DNA of 64,000 bases from Tethya wilhelma (Eukaryota > Porifera > Demospongiae > Tethyida > Tethyidae). Made by a program: the position numbers and the translations under genes. The notes under the pieces were generated by a model that was not told where the DNA came from, made no database searches, and saw only the letters and a program-made list of their open reading frames with translations. This document shows, in pieces, positions 11,801 to 25,200 of this stretch (position 1 is its first letter; the number at the start of each line of letters is the position of its first letter). The stretch is taken from positions 4,677,121 through 4,741,120 of the forward strand of contig CAXIPT010000008.1 of the NCBI GenBank assembly GCA_964030475.1, given 5' to 3'.

Positions 11801-13384
11801 GCACTAGAGTACAAAAATTGAAGGGGAAAAAATGTGATACATCACATAGATGGTACACTACCACATTGTGAATTCATTCTGTTTCATTCATTCATTTCAT
11901 TTTGTGAAGCAGCATTGAAACCATGTACTGTATACTGTGAGACTGCGATTTTTACTGACCCCATTTCTTCAGGTATACTCAATGGTATGGATGACACTGA
12001 CTCTTCATCTTGAACCAAGGTCTGCTTCGACTTCACTCCACCATCTTGTGCACTCCCAGACAGACCACCACCAGTGGCACTAGTACGTAGATAGGATCCC
12101 AGGGGGCCTGTGGACCAGTACCCACCTCCACTAGTGCTACCACCAATGCCTGTTTGTGTCATTTTAGTGGTCTGGAGGAGGCCCGATTGTGCTTCACTTG
12201 TGGAGAGAGAGGGAACCATTCCAGGTAGGTTGTTGTTATTGTTGTTGCTCGATCCATTCTTGAGATTTGAAGACAAGCTCGGCTGCTGGAGATTATCGCT
12301 CTGAGCACTTGGCGAGCTGGATGGTGGTTGAACTTGAAGCGATGTCGCCGTGATACCTGAAGGACTGTGTAAGCCCAACCGAGGATCAAATCTCAATCTG
12401 GGATCGCCACCAGATTGGGCTTGAATATCGGAATGAACTTGAGCTGCGCCCATGCCCATCTGCGGGTAAGGTATGCTGCCACCACCATAAGGAGTAAAAG
12501 GCTCAAAATGACGAGCGTGATCGAGGAAAGAAGCTCCTGCGTTGTGAGCACTTCGATCCAGATGTGGCGTGAAACCCATTGCAGTTGGATATGGCCATTG
12601 TCCATAGCCACCACCGCCACCACTGGTCCAAGGAGAGCCATGGAGATAGAGGCTTCCGCTAGGAGGAACAACAGGCGGGTATCCAAGTGGAGAGTTCCAG
12701 GCAGCTCCTTCTTTAGCAGCAGGAGCAGTCGACGGGCGGAAGTTGTACGGAGATTGGTAGTACGGGGTGCCTAGAGTGGGAGGCAGAGGGGGAGGTGGTA
12801 TACCTGAGACTAGAGGATTGGTGGCATCATCTTTCTCGCTGCCGGCGGGCTGATAGTCGCCAGGCTCATATGGACCAGTTGGACGAGCTCCTCCATCAGG
12901 TCCAATCATATAAGGAGGGTACCCCGGTCCACTAAACCCAAGTCCTGGACCACCAAAAGGTGGCTCTCTTGGTTGAGACCATGGTGTTCCGATACCAGGC
13001 ATGAAATTGTAATTTCGAGGGGACATGGGTGGACCCCCGCCATAATGGAAGTAATTTGGCCTGTTAAAAAGTGTCGGAGGTGGTTGGATTGGGCGATAGT
13101 AAGACTCCAAGGTTGGGATTCTCTGCTGTTCGGTAGTTGGGAGTTCATTTTCATCAGAAGCTGCTGTCTGGACGTTAGAACCAGCACGCTCCTCATCCTC
13201 CTGGGCAGTTGGAACAGAGACAGTACGCTTAGTAGTAGTAGCAGGAGCAGGAGCATCGTTGGTGGCAGACACTGGGTCTTCATTGTCCACAGCTTGTGCA
13301 GGGTCTTCTTCTTGTGCTCCCTGTTCTTTGTACTGAGCCATCTGGAAACAGGGAAGCACATAATAGTTTACACTTATGTGAAGN

Positions 13385-13448
<64 letters not shown>

Positions 13449-16400
13449 CCCCAAAAATTTAGTTCTCCAACATATAATATGTAGGACAAATTTCAGTACC
13501 ATATCTAACATTCTCACCTCAGCATAGCTCTGATAAAGCTCAAGATAGTAGTGCTCCAGCTCTCTCTGATACTGTTGCAACATTGCCACGTGCTCTTGGA
13601 CCCCCCTCTCAGCCCTGTTGCACATGATATAGATGAGTCCGTTCTGAGCATGCAAAAGCTCTCCACACATGTTTGACATCACAGCCAACTGAGACTGGAG
13701 GAGGTATATGTAGTGTGCCTCTTTGTCCACATTGGGACGAAAGCCGGTCTGATATTGGCCAGGAAAGATGTTCGGACGAACGTGAGTCTGGGTCGAACCA
13801 TCTTTGTTGGGTTCCTGCTTCTCTTTGGAAGACTTGCGGTAGTACGATGGGAAGATGACACCCGGTAACACTGTGCTCATGGAGGAAGTGTTTGGGCCTT
13901 GAGCTGATTCTGAAAATGAAACAAAAAGAATATTATAATGCTGTAGAACATGCATGAGCAAAATATATCACACACTGATCAATACTGGAGGAAAAGAAAG
14001 CCAAAGATGCTCAGAAAATCACACTCTCTGCACCTTTCCAACATCTGTGTACGTTTTTAGTTGGTACCTTTCTTCCTGGGCACTTCACTAGGGTCTACAG
14101 AAGCTGACTCAGCAGTCTCCAGTTTAATTCTCTTTCCCGTCTGTTCGTCACCGGGTGAAATGTCCACTCGGACATGTGGGCGTGTCCTCATCGGTTGCCG
14201 AGGAGTGTGACGGGTCACTGAGAACTTGGGCTTCTCACCAGCAGTCCCTCCAAACTGCTCCAAAGAAGCACTTCCACCTAAGAAGAAGAAATCAATGCAC
14301 ATAAAATATCTTGACTTTCACATTCAGTTTATTAGTTCGTTTATTTATAGTGTAGTACCCACACAATACAATCTATGTAAGCTTGTTTTTTTGTAGGCTA
14401 CTAAATCCTTTGTAAGTATTTCTTTCGAAAAGGAAGGATTATAAAGGGAGAAGCAAAGCATGGTGCTCTTATCATCGACCATTCTACATACATACCTCCA
14501 ACGGCCGTAGGTTCAATGGAGTCCTGAGTGGTGTCAAGGATACCTCCAGAGACGGTACTGACAGTGGTCTCAATGTCGTCCAGCTCAGTGGAGCCACCCC
14601 AGGTAGCACCAGTCACATCACTGATGGACAGATCACATCATCAGTGACTACAGTGACAGGTTAGCTATGAGCTCAACTTACGCTGATGTGTAGGGACCAC
14701 TTTGCTTCGTGGCACGATGACCATCTGTGTTCAGCTGAAACAAGAGAAACAAGAATAAGATAAACACATACTTTCTCATACACAATAAATGTACCATTTT
14801 CAGTTGCTGCAATTCTCTGGTCTTTTTCACAAGCTCATCGTACAACAGTTTCTGTCTCTCCACCTCGGTCTCCACCTTTTCTTCCTCCGCTTCCTCTTCA
14901 CTGAGTCCCAAACCTTGGTAGTGCTTCAGGAGCTGGTCACGAGTCCTTTGGAGTTCATCTCTCTCCCTCTGAAGCTCGAGCATCTCTTGTTTCTTGAGCA
15001 ACAGCTTCTGCTGGTACTCTTCAATAGTACTCTGAGTAGCTGGTGACTCAGTGGCTGTACAGTTTGGTAAAATTTTGCCCAAAATGATGAGAAAAATGAT
15101 GAAAAATGATGAACAAAGGACAAAAAAAAAGAGAAACAAAATCTTTGTGTATATGTGTTTGTACATACATGTACCTGTCAGAGTTGAGTTCAAACTGGTG
15201 TCTCCCTGTCCTCTCGACGGACTCTTACTGCCACGCCCAATAGGCTGAGTCGGCTGTAAGGTGTGCCTCCATGCTAGTCTCTCCTGATCGCCAGATCTGT
15301 TCATGCTCTCACTTTCATCGTCTCTGTCCTGAAGGAAGAGGAGAGATGATCAGCGAGAAGAGAACTACAGCAACTAGTGGCTAGACAAAAAAGCATAGAG
15401 TAGTTACAAATGAGAAGCCCAAACTCACCGATTCTTGAAGCTGTCCAATCATTGTTTGCAATTCTGTTAGTTTCTTCCTTGCCTCTTCGGCCATCCTGAC
15501 AGTAAGAAAAAAACAACAACAAAACATTGAGGATGAAAGACAAACTCAAACAATAAAATGTTTAAAATAGAACCTCAATTTGGCCCTCAGCTGTTCCATT
15601 CCCTGTACCAAATTATCTTCATCAACAAGTTCAGCAGCATCGTAAGATGGACCTTGAATGTCAGCACTTCTTGGAGGGAGGTTTACTTGTGGTGCTGCCA
15701 GCTCAAGCTTAGGTAGTGGCTTCTCTACAACTTCTTCATCTCTGTTATCCATCGGTGCCTTGTTTCCTTCGTCTGCTTTGATGGCACTCAACACACTCAT
15801 CATCTGATCGAGCTGTTCCTTTCTGGCTTTGAGCTCAGTGAGCTGAGACAACAACTGTTGCTTTCGTTCTTCTTCTTCAGGGTCCAGCTACATTGATAGA
15901 AGGAACAAGCTAATCAACAGCACTCATACAGCTCAATATCATACAAGTATGGGGCTTACTTCTTCACTGCCTGCTTCGTTCAGCTCAAGTTGTTTCATGG
16001 CTATCTCTAACTGGTCGGAAGTAGCTGTGCTATTTTCTCTCATCTGCTTCTCTTGTTGTAGTCTCTCAGCTTCTCTCTTCAATCTCTGCAGCTCCACACT
16101 CTGCAGGGAGTATTAAAATGATAATGTAATTAAGGTATACCACACTGAACTAGGGGTTCAAACGTATGTACTTACCTTTGCTTCAGCTTCTAGTATCTGT
16201 TGTTGGGCACTCTGCTTCATTCGCAAGAGAGAAGCCTGCTTGGCCTCCAACTCTTTGATCTAAGAGTTCAACACAGACAAATATACTCTGTAATCAAGTC
16301 ATTCAAATGACAATAAAGGGACAAATGGCACCTGTTTCTGTTGTTCTAACAATTGTTTGAGCATTTTCTGTTGTTCCATGAGTACAGCTAGCTCTTCAGC

Positions 16401-16461
16401 TTCATCAAGGTGTTCGTGCTCTTCCTAAAATTAAATATAAAATGAAAATTTTCTGTGAACA

Positions 16462-16496
<35 letters not shown>

Positions 16497-18348
16497 AGAC
16501 TGTACCATTTGAGCTCGAAGACTGAATGCCTGGTCTCCCCCACTAGCACCACCGTTCTCAACCCCCTCAACGACCAGTCTCCTTGACGATTGATTAGCAG
16601 GGGTATCCTCTTCGCTCTCTTCATCCTCGCTATCTTCTTCTTCATCCTCACTGTAATCATCAGACTGAGAGTAGTCCCCAAGACCAGCACCATCACGATC
16701 CTGTGGAGACAAGAGAGGGTTATGAGATATATGTTGAAATACTAGTGATGAGGTCTAACCATGATCTGTAGGAGTACTGCAACATAGTTGGACTCCTGCT
16801 GTTGCAGTTCATGTACCAGGTTGTTCAGCTTCTCCAGCTGAGCTGCAACTCCAGGCTATTGGATTGCAAAGAAAAACAAAAAAAACAACATAATATGATG
16901 GATCGAGAAAATTATGCATAATGTGAGTAGCAGATGTGATGTAAAACTGTTGTAAATCATGGTAATTAATTAGAACAGGGGCAGCCTCTTGCATGTATGT
17001 AGTACAATAATCATGTACATGATCTACCAACAAACCTCAGATATCTTCTGTTGCAGCTGGTCACGAAGTGACTCTGCTTCTTTCAAATAACCCTACACAA
17101 GATAAAGAGTGTGATTCATGAAACCAACGTATAAAATTTGTACTTGCACTTTATTCCATACATTCATATAATTATACTGAAAATTTTCATGCAAAAATAT
17201 CAATTTTTGTGTTCAATTTTTTTTATACTACTGCGCAAATTATGCAGCCTCACCCACTAATTTAAATTTACATACACTGCGACTCTGTACGAAATTTTTT
17301 TACAGCAAAACTTTGAGATTTAGAGTAGAATATATACAACAGTCAATAAAACAAGTACATACATATGTACACGTACATACCTTAAGGGAATCAAGTTTTG
17401 TGAGGATAGCATTGACAGTGATGGAGCTGGTGATCTCTCCTTCAGAAGCATTGTCAGAGAAGGGCTGATCACCACCACCACCACTACCAGCAGCACCAGC
17501 TGGGGCGAGTCTTGCTGCTCCAGATGACGAAGAAAGAGGAGCTTGTATGTTAGAGGTACCTAGCTCAGGCTTCAACGCTGGTGTGTCTCCAGGGGTATTG
17601 CCAGCCGAGTTGGATCTCTACATAATGTACAGTCATACATACACATATTTATCATTTGATTGAAAGCACACACAGCAATGCACCAACTATACTCACAGTA
17701 TATAGACACACACTCACTTTATATGTGTGATATGTCTATACTACGAGTTTAGACTGGTGGTTGCATTATCAACCTAAACATCAATGCTACATGTACGTAG
17801 GTCTGAAGTGGTTTGTTTATTTGTGTATCCGAAAGGCATTTATTTTTCAACATTACCATTATGACTCTACGCACTCACACTGCTTTGGTTGCTGAAGGAC
17901 ATCTTCTGTTTCAGTTCCTGCATTGCAGCAACGTCAGCTGGCGAGGACTGAGGAGAGAACTTTGTTCGTGATAGAGACGAAGGGGTGTGTCTACGACTGC
18001 CACTGGAGTCAGAGTCCACGGTAAGAGACTGCCCCTGAGGAGATAGTATTAATAAAGATAATGAATTATTCATGAGCAAGACCATGTATTACAATCGTTA
18101 TTGTATGTAGTACATTGTGTGTGTGTGTGTGTGTGTGATAAACTGTATTTTTATGTTGCCAGAGCAAACCAAGGTAGATGGTGCAACATAATTAGAAATA
18201 TAGACACTATAAATGAATAATGGCTCACAGTAGGCCCATTCAAGGAGCTGGTACTACTCCTAGCACTGGATGTCTTAGGGATGGTAGGGGTTGGTCTTCC
18301 TTTGGAGCTGGAGGCCGACGAAGTGCTGGAACGATTTGGGGTGGACAT
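8869..18348 (-). CDS. PCM1: Pericentriolar material 1 protein
   Basis: Thirty exons from Met at 18348 to TAG at 8869: 18229-18348, 17879-18034, 17381-17617, 17036-17092, 16760-16855, 16506-16700, 16332-16424, 16176-16259, 15960-16100, 15574-15887, 15429-15495, 15175-15328, 14795-15054, 14682-14734, 14496-14620, 14068-14277, 13518-13909, 11960-13341, 11662-11803, 11434-11568, 10918-11265, 10787-10840, 10568-10678, 10399-10478, 10238-10330, 9818-10100, 9695-9741, 9182-9620, 9014-9101, 8869-8921. Reading phases join cleanly. The N-terminal half is coiled coil (for example ELKARKEQLDQMMSVLSAI). The C-terminal PCM1 block is unmistakable: FDALRDTIYSEVATLI, NTDYLRQRALYSMQDIV, GNTVIRMDRAMMR and LKDCGEDLLV..EVLFNELAFF. 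PCM1 is the scaffold of centriolar satellites. The 1.4-kb exon 11960-13341 is Pro/Gly/Gln-rich and looks disordered. One donor (15573, GTTCTA) is weak. Confidence 0.93.
13385..13446. repeat. (GA)n microsatellite in PCM1 intron
   Basis: Sixty-two bases of pure GA follow an N at 13384. The tract lies in the PCM1 intron between 13342 and 13517. On the coding strand it is a long CT run that could act as part of the pyrimidine tract for the acceptor of the 11960-13341 exon. Confidence 0.95.
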
Positions 18349-19092
18349 TTTCTTCTGTAATTCAATGCTTTAAACAGCAACAGACGATATGAGAGCACCT
18401 GTGGTAGAAGTAGCTGTATTGAGAAATAAAAAGAACTAGAGTAATGGTACCGAAGAAGTATAACGTATGGTATAATTTGAAGTTCGAAATTGTACGGGAG
18501 TTTGCCAAATTATGATAATTCCACCCACAAATTTCAAACTACAAACGAAAGTTTGAGCCTGTGAGTTTATTTCAGTTACCTTTTGGACTGCTGTGACGCT
18601 TGCAAATGTTTCTTTCTTCCCTGCTATCTCAAAACACGCTCTCCAAGAAACTGCTGCACGCAAGGCCGGCCAAGCATGTGTGTGTTTCAGAACAGCCGCC
18701 TTGCGAAAGTTTGGCGGGCTTTGCCGGGGATCATATGATTGTCATGTGATATGCACAACATTGCACAGTCAGCAGTTATCGAGGAGCACTTGTAAAGCTT
18801 CTCTTCTGTGTCTAGTCTGCAGATTTCGGTTGCCTAGCGTGGGCAAGAAAAGGTGATAATTGTCCTCAACTAGGTGCTTGGCTGCGTGCTCCACACTTGT
18901 AAGTTGCTCTAATTATCGTTTCATGTGTATCTAAAACAATGCAAAAAGTTGCAAAAGCTATTCCAAAAAAAGGGGGAAAAAAAACTTGCAAGAAAAATTT
19001 ATCCACACACATTGTATGTGTAACATACATACTCTCACACACACACACACACCAACAGAAATGAGTTTCAACTCTGCACACTCAGTGAAACC
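18349..19092. promoter_or_regulatory. Shared upstream region of PCM1 and the LRRK-like gene
   Basis: The 744 bp between the divergent start codons at 18348 (-) and 19093 (+) contain no convincing coding exon. They should hold both 5' UTRs and promoters, possibly with an untranslated first PCM1 exon. No TATA box or other element could be assigned with confidence. A short CA run lies at 19038-19051. Confidence 0.4.
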
Positions 19093-21173
19093 ATGTCCTC
19101 CTACCTGGCTGTAAGAAGTGGAGCCCGCCATCCCTCTATGGCCACTGCAGGCAGCGAACTCCATCGTCTCTGTAGAAATGGCGACCTCTCAGCCATCAGG
19201 AGCTATCTCAACGAAACTATCACATCGGCGGTGGTGAACAAGCCGGGAGGGCTGAACGGTTGTACCCCCCTACACGAGGCAGCAATGGCCGGACGTGCCG
19301 ACGTGGTACGACTCTTGAAGGAAGAGTGCGACTCGTTGAACATCAATTTCCGAACTCAGCGAGGTCCAGCGTCAACAGCACTTCATTTGGCGGCCGAACG
19401 TGGCCACGTGGAGTGTGTCATGGCTCTCATAGAGTGTGGAGCCACTCTGGAGGTGGTGGACAGACGGTGTCGAACTCCCAGAGATCTAGCCGCGGAGAAT
19501 GGGCACAAGGATGTGGTGTACACTATCGTGGTGGCCGAAGTAGAGTGGGCCGTCGGTTGTGGGAATATGAACAGAATGAAAGAGGTGAGGGTATGAGGGT
19601 GTAAGGATGTGAGTGAATGCTATGCTACTATTGTAAGATGTTTTTTGATTTTGCTTGAGGGGGCATGTTGATTGTTTGTTTGTTGTTGTAAGTGTGAATA
19701 ACACGGAGGTGACAACACCTGATGTAGTTTTGATGTAGTGGGTCGTTTGTGGGAGCATACCGGGAAACAGAGACTACATCAATCAGGCTCAATTTCAAAG
19801 AGAGACAAGGGACTCCTTTAGATACACTTATCACTAGATTGTCAATCTAAAAAACCATTATTACAGCAATACAATACAATACAAGTCTATACTGGTAGTG
19901 TAGTCTGCATGCAGACAGAGCTCTGACTGCGTGAATAGTTTCTTACAGTGCAGTGGTGAATCACATCACACACAGGTGTTGGTACATAGTTCAGTTGGTT
20001 GTAGAGGAAGTTAACATGGTCTGGGCGAGTTCTATACAGGCTTACAAATAACTCCCTCCTTGCAAACATGGCTCTTGAGCTCATCTGAGCTGACCTGAGC
20101 TGAGCTTGCTAGGCCATGCAAGTTTCATTGGCTTCACTGAGACTTGAATGGATTGTGTGTGGCAGTTGAAATGGTAGACAGTTGTATTGGAAGTACTGTG
20201 ACTGGTTAAAGTTTGTGCATGGTGCTGGCTTCTGATGATATTTTTGCAAGTTTGGTTAGTCCCCCCTAAAGATCAACACACCTGCACATGATAGTAATAA
20301 TTTGCTGTTTTAATAATCGAAATATTGCACAAATAAACACGAAATAGTAAACTAAGAAGAAAAAAATCTCTGTAATTTCCCCTGCAGCTTGTGATTAGGG
20401 AAAAAAAGGCCTGCATTTTTAGAATTCAAGTTTATCTTCAAAAACTTCACCTCTGGTGTTGAGTTGGTGTATGATCACATGATGGTTGTTGTGTAGCTGC
20501 TCCATATTATAATATGATATATGCTATTGTGCAGCAAACATTGTATGCTGGGTTGTGTAACCACTGTTATTTCCCATGTGACCTTTACTACTAGAATACA
20601 CCATGGGCAGCATTAAAATACATCCTTCATTTATGAAACACCCACCAGCAGTATACACTCGCCATAGCCACTTCTAGAACAAGCCATGGATGGTTGCTGT
20701 TTTGTGTACAGAGTAAAAAGTTTGCTGTGACTGCAAAAGCAGCTGTGTTGACATCATCGTATGTATGGGGAAACACACAATCCAAACTTTAGACAATTCT
20801 GTTGATGCTTTGCTTCTATAGGTTATGAGTTTGTGTGAGCATATGAAAGGGATATAATTATCTTAAGAGTCAGCAATTATGTATGAAATTGTAGTAATGC
20901 CTTGCAAATTCTTTGTATCATCAACATGGCCTTTGTTTGCCTACTGTATGCACTATATTGTTGTACTATTGGTGTATGCAGCATACCTGGAATTGTGCAA
21001 TGTCATTGGTGGTGTAGTATTGTAGTAGTATGATGCTGAGCTTGGCTGCATGCCTGTGAGCACTTGAAGCCCATGGAGTGGAATCCTATCAAATTGAAAT
21101 TCTAGTGTTTGTTTATCTTTCTCGGTACTTTTCATTCATAAACAAAAACACACACGCACACACACACACACAC

Positions 21174-21226
<53 letters not shown>

Positions 21227-22201
21227 NTGGCAGTTGAAACGGTAGACAGTTGTATTGGAAGTACTGTGACTGGTTAAAGTTTGTGCATGGTGTTGGCTTC
21301 TGATGATGTTTTTTGCAAGTTTGGTTAGTCCCCCCTAAAGATCAACACACCTGCACATGATAGTAATAATTTGCTGTTTTAATAATCGAAATATTGCACA
21401 AATAAACACGAAATAGTAAACTAAGAAGAAAAAAAATCTCTGTAATTCCCCCTGCAGCTAGTGATAGGGAAAAAAAGGCTTGCATTTTTAGAATTCAAGT
21501 TTATCTTCAAAAAGTTCACCTCTGGTGTTCAATTGGTTTATGATCACATGATGGTTGTTGTGTAGCTGCTCCATATATATGCTATTGTGCAGCAAACATT
21601 GTATGCTGGGTTGTGTAACCACTGCTATTTCCCATGTGACCTTTACTACTAGAAATACACCATGGGCAGCATTAAAACACAGCCTTCATTTATGAAACAC
21701 CCACCAACAGTATACACTCTCCTAGCTACTTCTAGAACAAGCCATGGATGGTTGCTGTTTTGTGTACAGAGTAAAAAAAAAATTGCTGTGACTGCAAAAG
21801 CAGCTGTGTTGACATCATCGTATGTATGGGGAAAACACACAATAACTTTAGACAATTCTGTTGATGCTTTGCTTCTATGTGTTATGAGTTTGTGTGAGCA
21901 CATGAAAGGGATATAATTATCTTAAGAGTCAGCAATTATGTATGAAATTGTAGTAATGCCTCGCAAATTCTTTGTATCATCAACATGGCCTTTGTTTGCC
22001 TACTGTATGCACTATATTGTTGTACTATTGGTGCATGCAGCATACGTGGAATTATTCAATGTCATTGGTGGTGTAGTATTGTAGTAGTATAATGCTGAGC
22101 TTGGCTGCATGCCTGTGAGCACTTGAAGCCCATGGAGTGGAATCCTATCAAATTGAAATTCTGGTGTTTGTTTATCTTTCTCGGTACTTTTCATTCACAA
22201 A

Positions 22202-22247
<46 letters not shown>

Positions 22248-25200
22248 TAGGCTCTCTCCAAGCTACCTACTAGCACCGACGGTCTCCCGGAATTGGTCCA
22301 AAAATGGCACCAAGACTGTCTGAACACTTCTCTAATGAAAGCCTGCAACATCGGTAGCTACAAGCTAGTCATACCTCTCATCAAGGCTGGTGCCAACAAC
22401 TACGATAAATGCATCAAGAGCACTCATCGACTCAACCACATCACGGCCTTCTTGCGTCTCTGCCTTGCCGCTTACGAAAACGATCGCGAAGTCATCCACC
22501 AATTGCTGGACTGGGAAGAGGACGACCCCCCAGACAGCTTGGCCTCACTGGCTCCTTCACTGGTCCAGTATCGCAACATCCTCCTACCTCTACTTGAGAA
22601 CGGGAAGCTAAGTGTGAGTGTCCCCGTCCAGGTTGCTCTTCAAAGAAACAACATTTCTGCAGCTGCCGACATCTTGTTGGGATTCTCAAAGTATCCCGGC
22701 TCTGGGATGGTGGACTGGCACAGTCTGGATCTGAAAGGCTTGCCGACAGAGTGGCTGGAAGCTCTCGACTACCCCGACCTTACTCTTCTTTGTCTCTCCT
22801 TCAATCATCTGACAGAGATACCGATCGAAATTGGCAGCTTCCAGGGTTTGATAAAGCTTCAGATTGCTTCAAACAAGATCACGAACATACCACCCGAAAT
22901 CTTTCTCCTGCCTTTCGTAGAGCATATGGATTTTTCTTTCAATCAAATTGCCTCTCTACCTAGCAACCTTCGTGGCTCTCCATCAGCAGAGCTCTCAAAT
23001 TTGAACCTCTCCAACAACAAGCTGAGCACCTTTCCCGACTACTTTGATCAGTGCAAGCTCAAGCATCTCGATCTGAGTCACAACTGCTTGTACGAAGTCC
23101 CCAAGACCATCTTCAACCTCAGACTTCTGGAGGCTTTGAATCTGAGCAACAATAAAGAAATCAGACAAATTCCTTGTGAAATAGGCGGCCTCCGTCATCT
23201 CGTAGTGCTCTCGATTGAAGGTCTACCCTACATCTATAACGTTCCCGTCAAACCGAAAGGTGATCCGCTCAAATTTCTACAGACGCGGTTCAAATCAATG
23301 CAGACGGTCACTCACTATGATGTGGTGGTCATTGGCTTTCCACAATATGAGTCGGTCATGGACAACATCGTGAGTGTCCTTCAATCGTTTGACTTGAAGT
23401 GTTCTCTCCTACGCTTCACAAATCCGTCCGAATTTCTCCACCTTCATCACATTTTCCAGCTGCCAAACACACTCTATGTGGTCCCGTGGGACACGCACAA
23501 CAAGCAGCCTCCTGATGATCTCCACCGAGTCTTGAGACACCTCAATATCTATGCTTCTGAGTCGCCTGTCGTGGTAGCGGCGTGCTGGAAGTCTTACATC
23601 CACTCACACTCTGAGCTTCAAACGGAAGAAATCATCTCGCAGTCTCTTTGGAAAGATCTGAGCGACGACATCTACTTGAAGCACATACTGCTGGAAGGGA
23701 GGGACGTGACGCCTGGCGTGTCTGGAGAACATTCCGTCCGATCTTTCGTCAATTTCATTGCAGATCTCTCGCAAAAAGTAGCAGTCACAATGTTTGTCCC
23801 CCACAGCTATTACAGTTGCTACCAGAGCCTTCGAGAGGCTTGTGAGCAGTTCAGAATCAATCAGAAGTGCCTGCTTCTCAGTGAGTGGGATTTTTGGGAG
23901 ATAGTTCGTGGCATGCCAACGCACGACCTTAGTAGTGTCAATGAGCTGCCCGATCTAACGTCCTTTCTCAAGCTCAAAGCGGGCATCCTTCAGATCCAGT
24001 GTCCCAAAGAAACTGAAGATCACTACGTGCTCGATCGACAGTGGTTCTGCGAATTCCTCAGCAAAGCAGTCTCTCATCGTGGCTCCTCCTACATCCAGAA
24101 AGACTCGGCTATCATCCACCAAGAAGGTCTGATCGACCTACTCGATTTCTGTTCCATGCAGTCCCAAATTCCAGTCGCTCTTCAGTACCTCTTGAATAGA
24201 CATGGACTGACGATAGCTCTGAGCAATGAAAAGTGGCTCCTACCCTCCGTGCTGTTTACAGAGAAGCAAGACCACCCACTGAACTCTTTTCAATCCGAAC
24301 AGATCGGGTTACGCAGACAGTACACCTTCAATCTCACTCCTGCTGACTTTTGGGGACGACTCATCGCACACCTTCGCATCAACATGGAAGACTTGGTCCG
24401 TCGGGTCTCCCAAGACGCCAGCATCTCAGAGGTCACCTCTCCTCACAAGAGAGCCAACACCCTCCCCAGACAGGGCACTGTGGTGGACTGGGCCTATTGG
24501 AGGAGGGGTATCACTTGTTGGCACAATGCTTGCAATCTGGTCTACAGTATAGAGGCCACTGAGAGTGAAGACGAGCCTTTTAGAGAGGGCTTTGAGATCT
24601 GTGTGCCGAACAACAAGACGGGAGTCCGAACCATGCATCTCCTCACGTTCATCATCGACAGCCTCCTGAAGAATTGGTATCCTCTCATTTGGCCTTCGGT
24701 GGAGATCTGGGTGCCTTGTAGCTACTGCATCAACCACAGAAGCCCTGATGTACCTTCCGTGTCTTTTCAAGATTGCTTGCTAGCTGCCTCAAAAGGTGTT
24801 GGAGTCAGATGCGTTCAACACATGGATGCCATTGTCTCTATATCGGATATCATTCCCGACCTGATTGACGAAGAAGTCAGTTCCGATAAGTTTCTCCCTC
24901 CTGGTACGGTCAAGTTCAACTTGGAGGATAAATCGACGTGCATTAGCCCGGCTCCTACAGAAACAGTGTTCAAAGGAACTTACAATAATCAGCTCGTGGC
25001 TATCAAACCGTTTCCGAGTCCTGTACCCAACCGAAGAGGAAAGGACAGCACCTTGAGGGACTCCACTCCGCTCTTGCAGGCCTGGATGGAATTCGAAGTA
25101 TTGAGACACTTACAACCGGCAAAGTGTCCCTTCATTTTGGACATTATGGGCTTCTGTCCCAATCCTCTGTGCCTTGTGTTTCCGTTTGCCAAGTGGTCCT

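Noticed and set aside
20620..21916. Repeated 84-codon open frames in both copies of the intron duplication
   Set aside because: The first copy carries frame-breaking differences, and the codon content does not look like protein; they are intronic repeat sequence.
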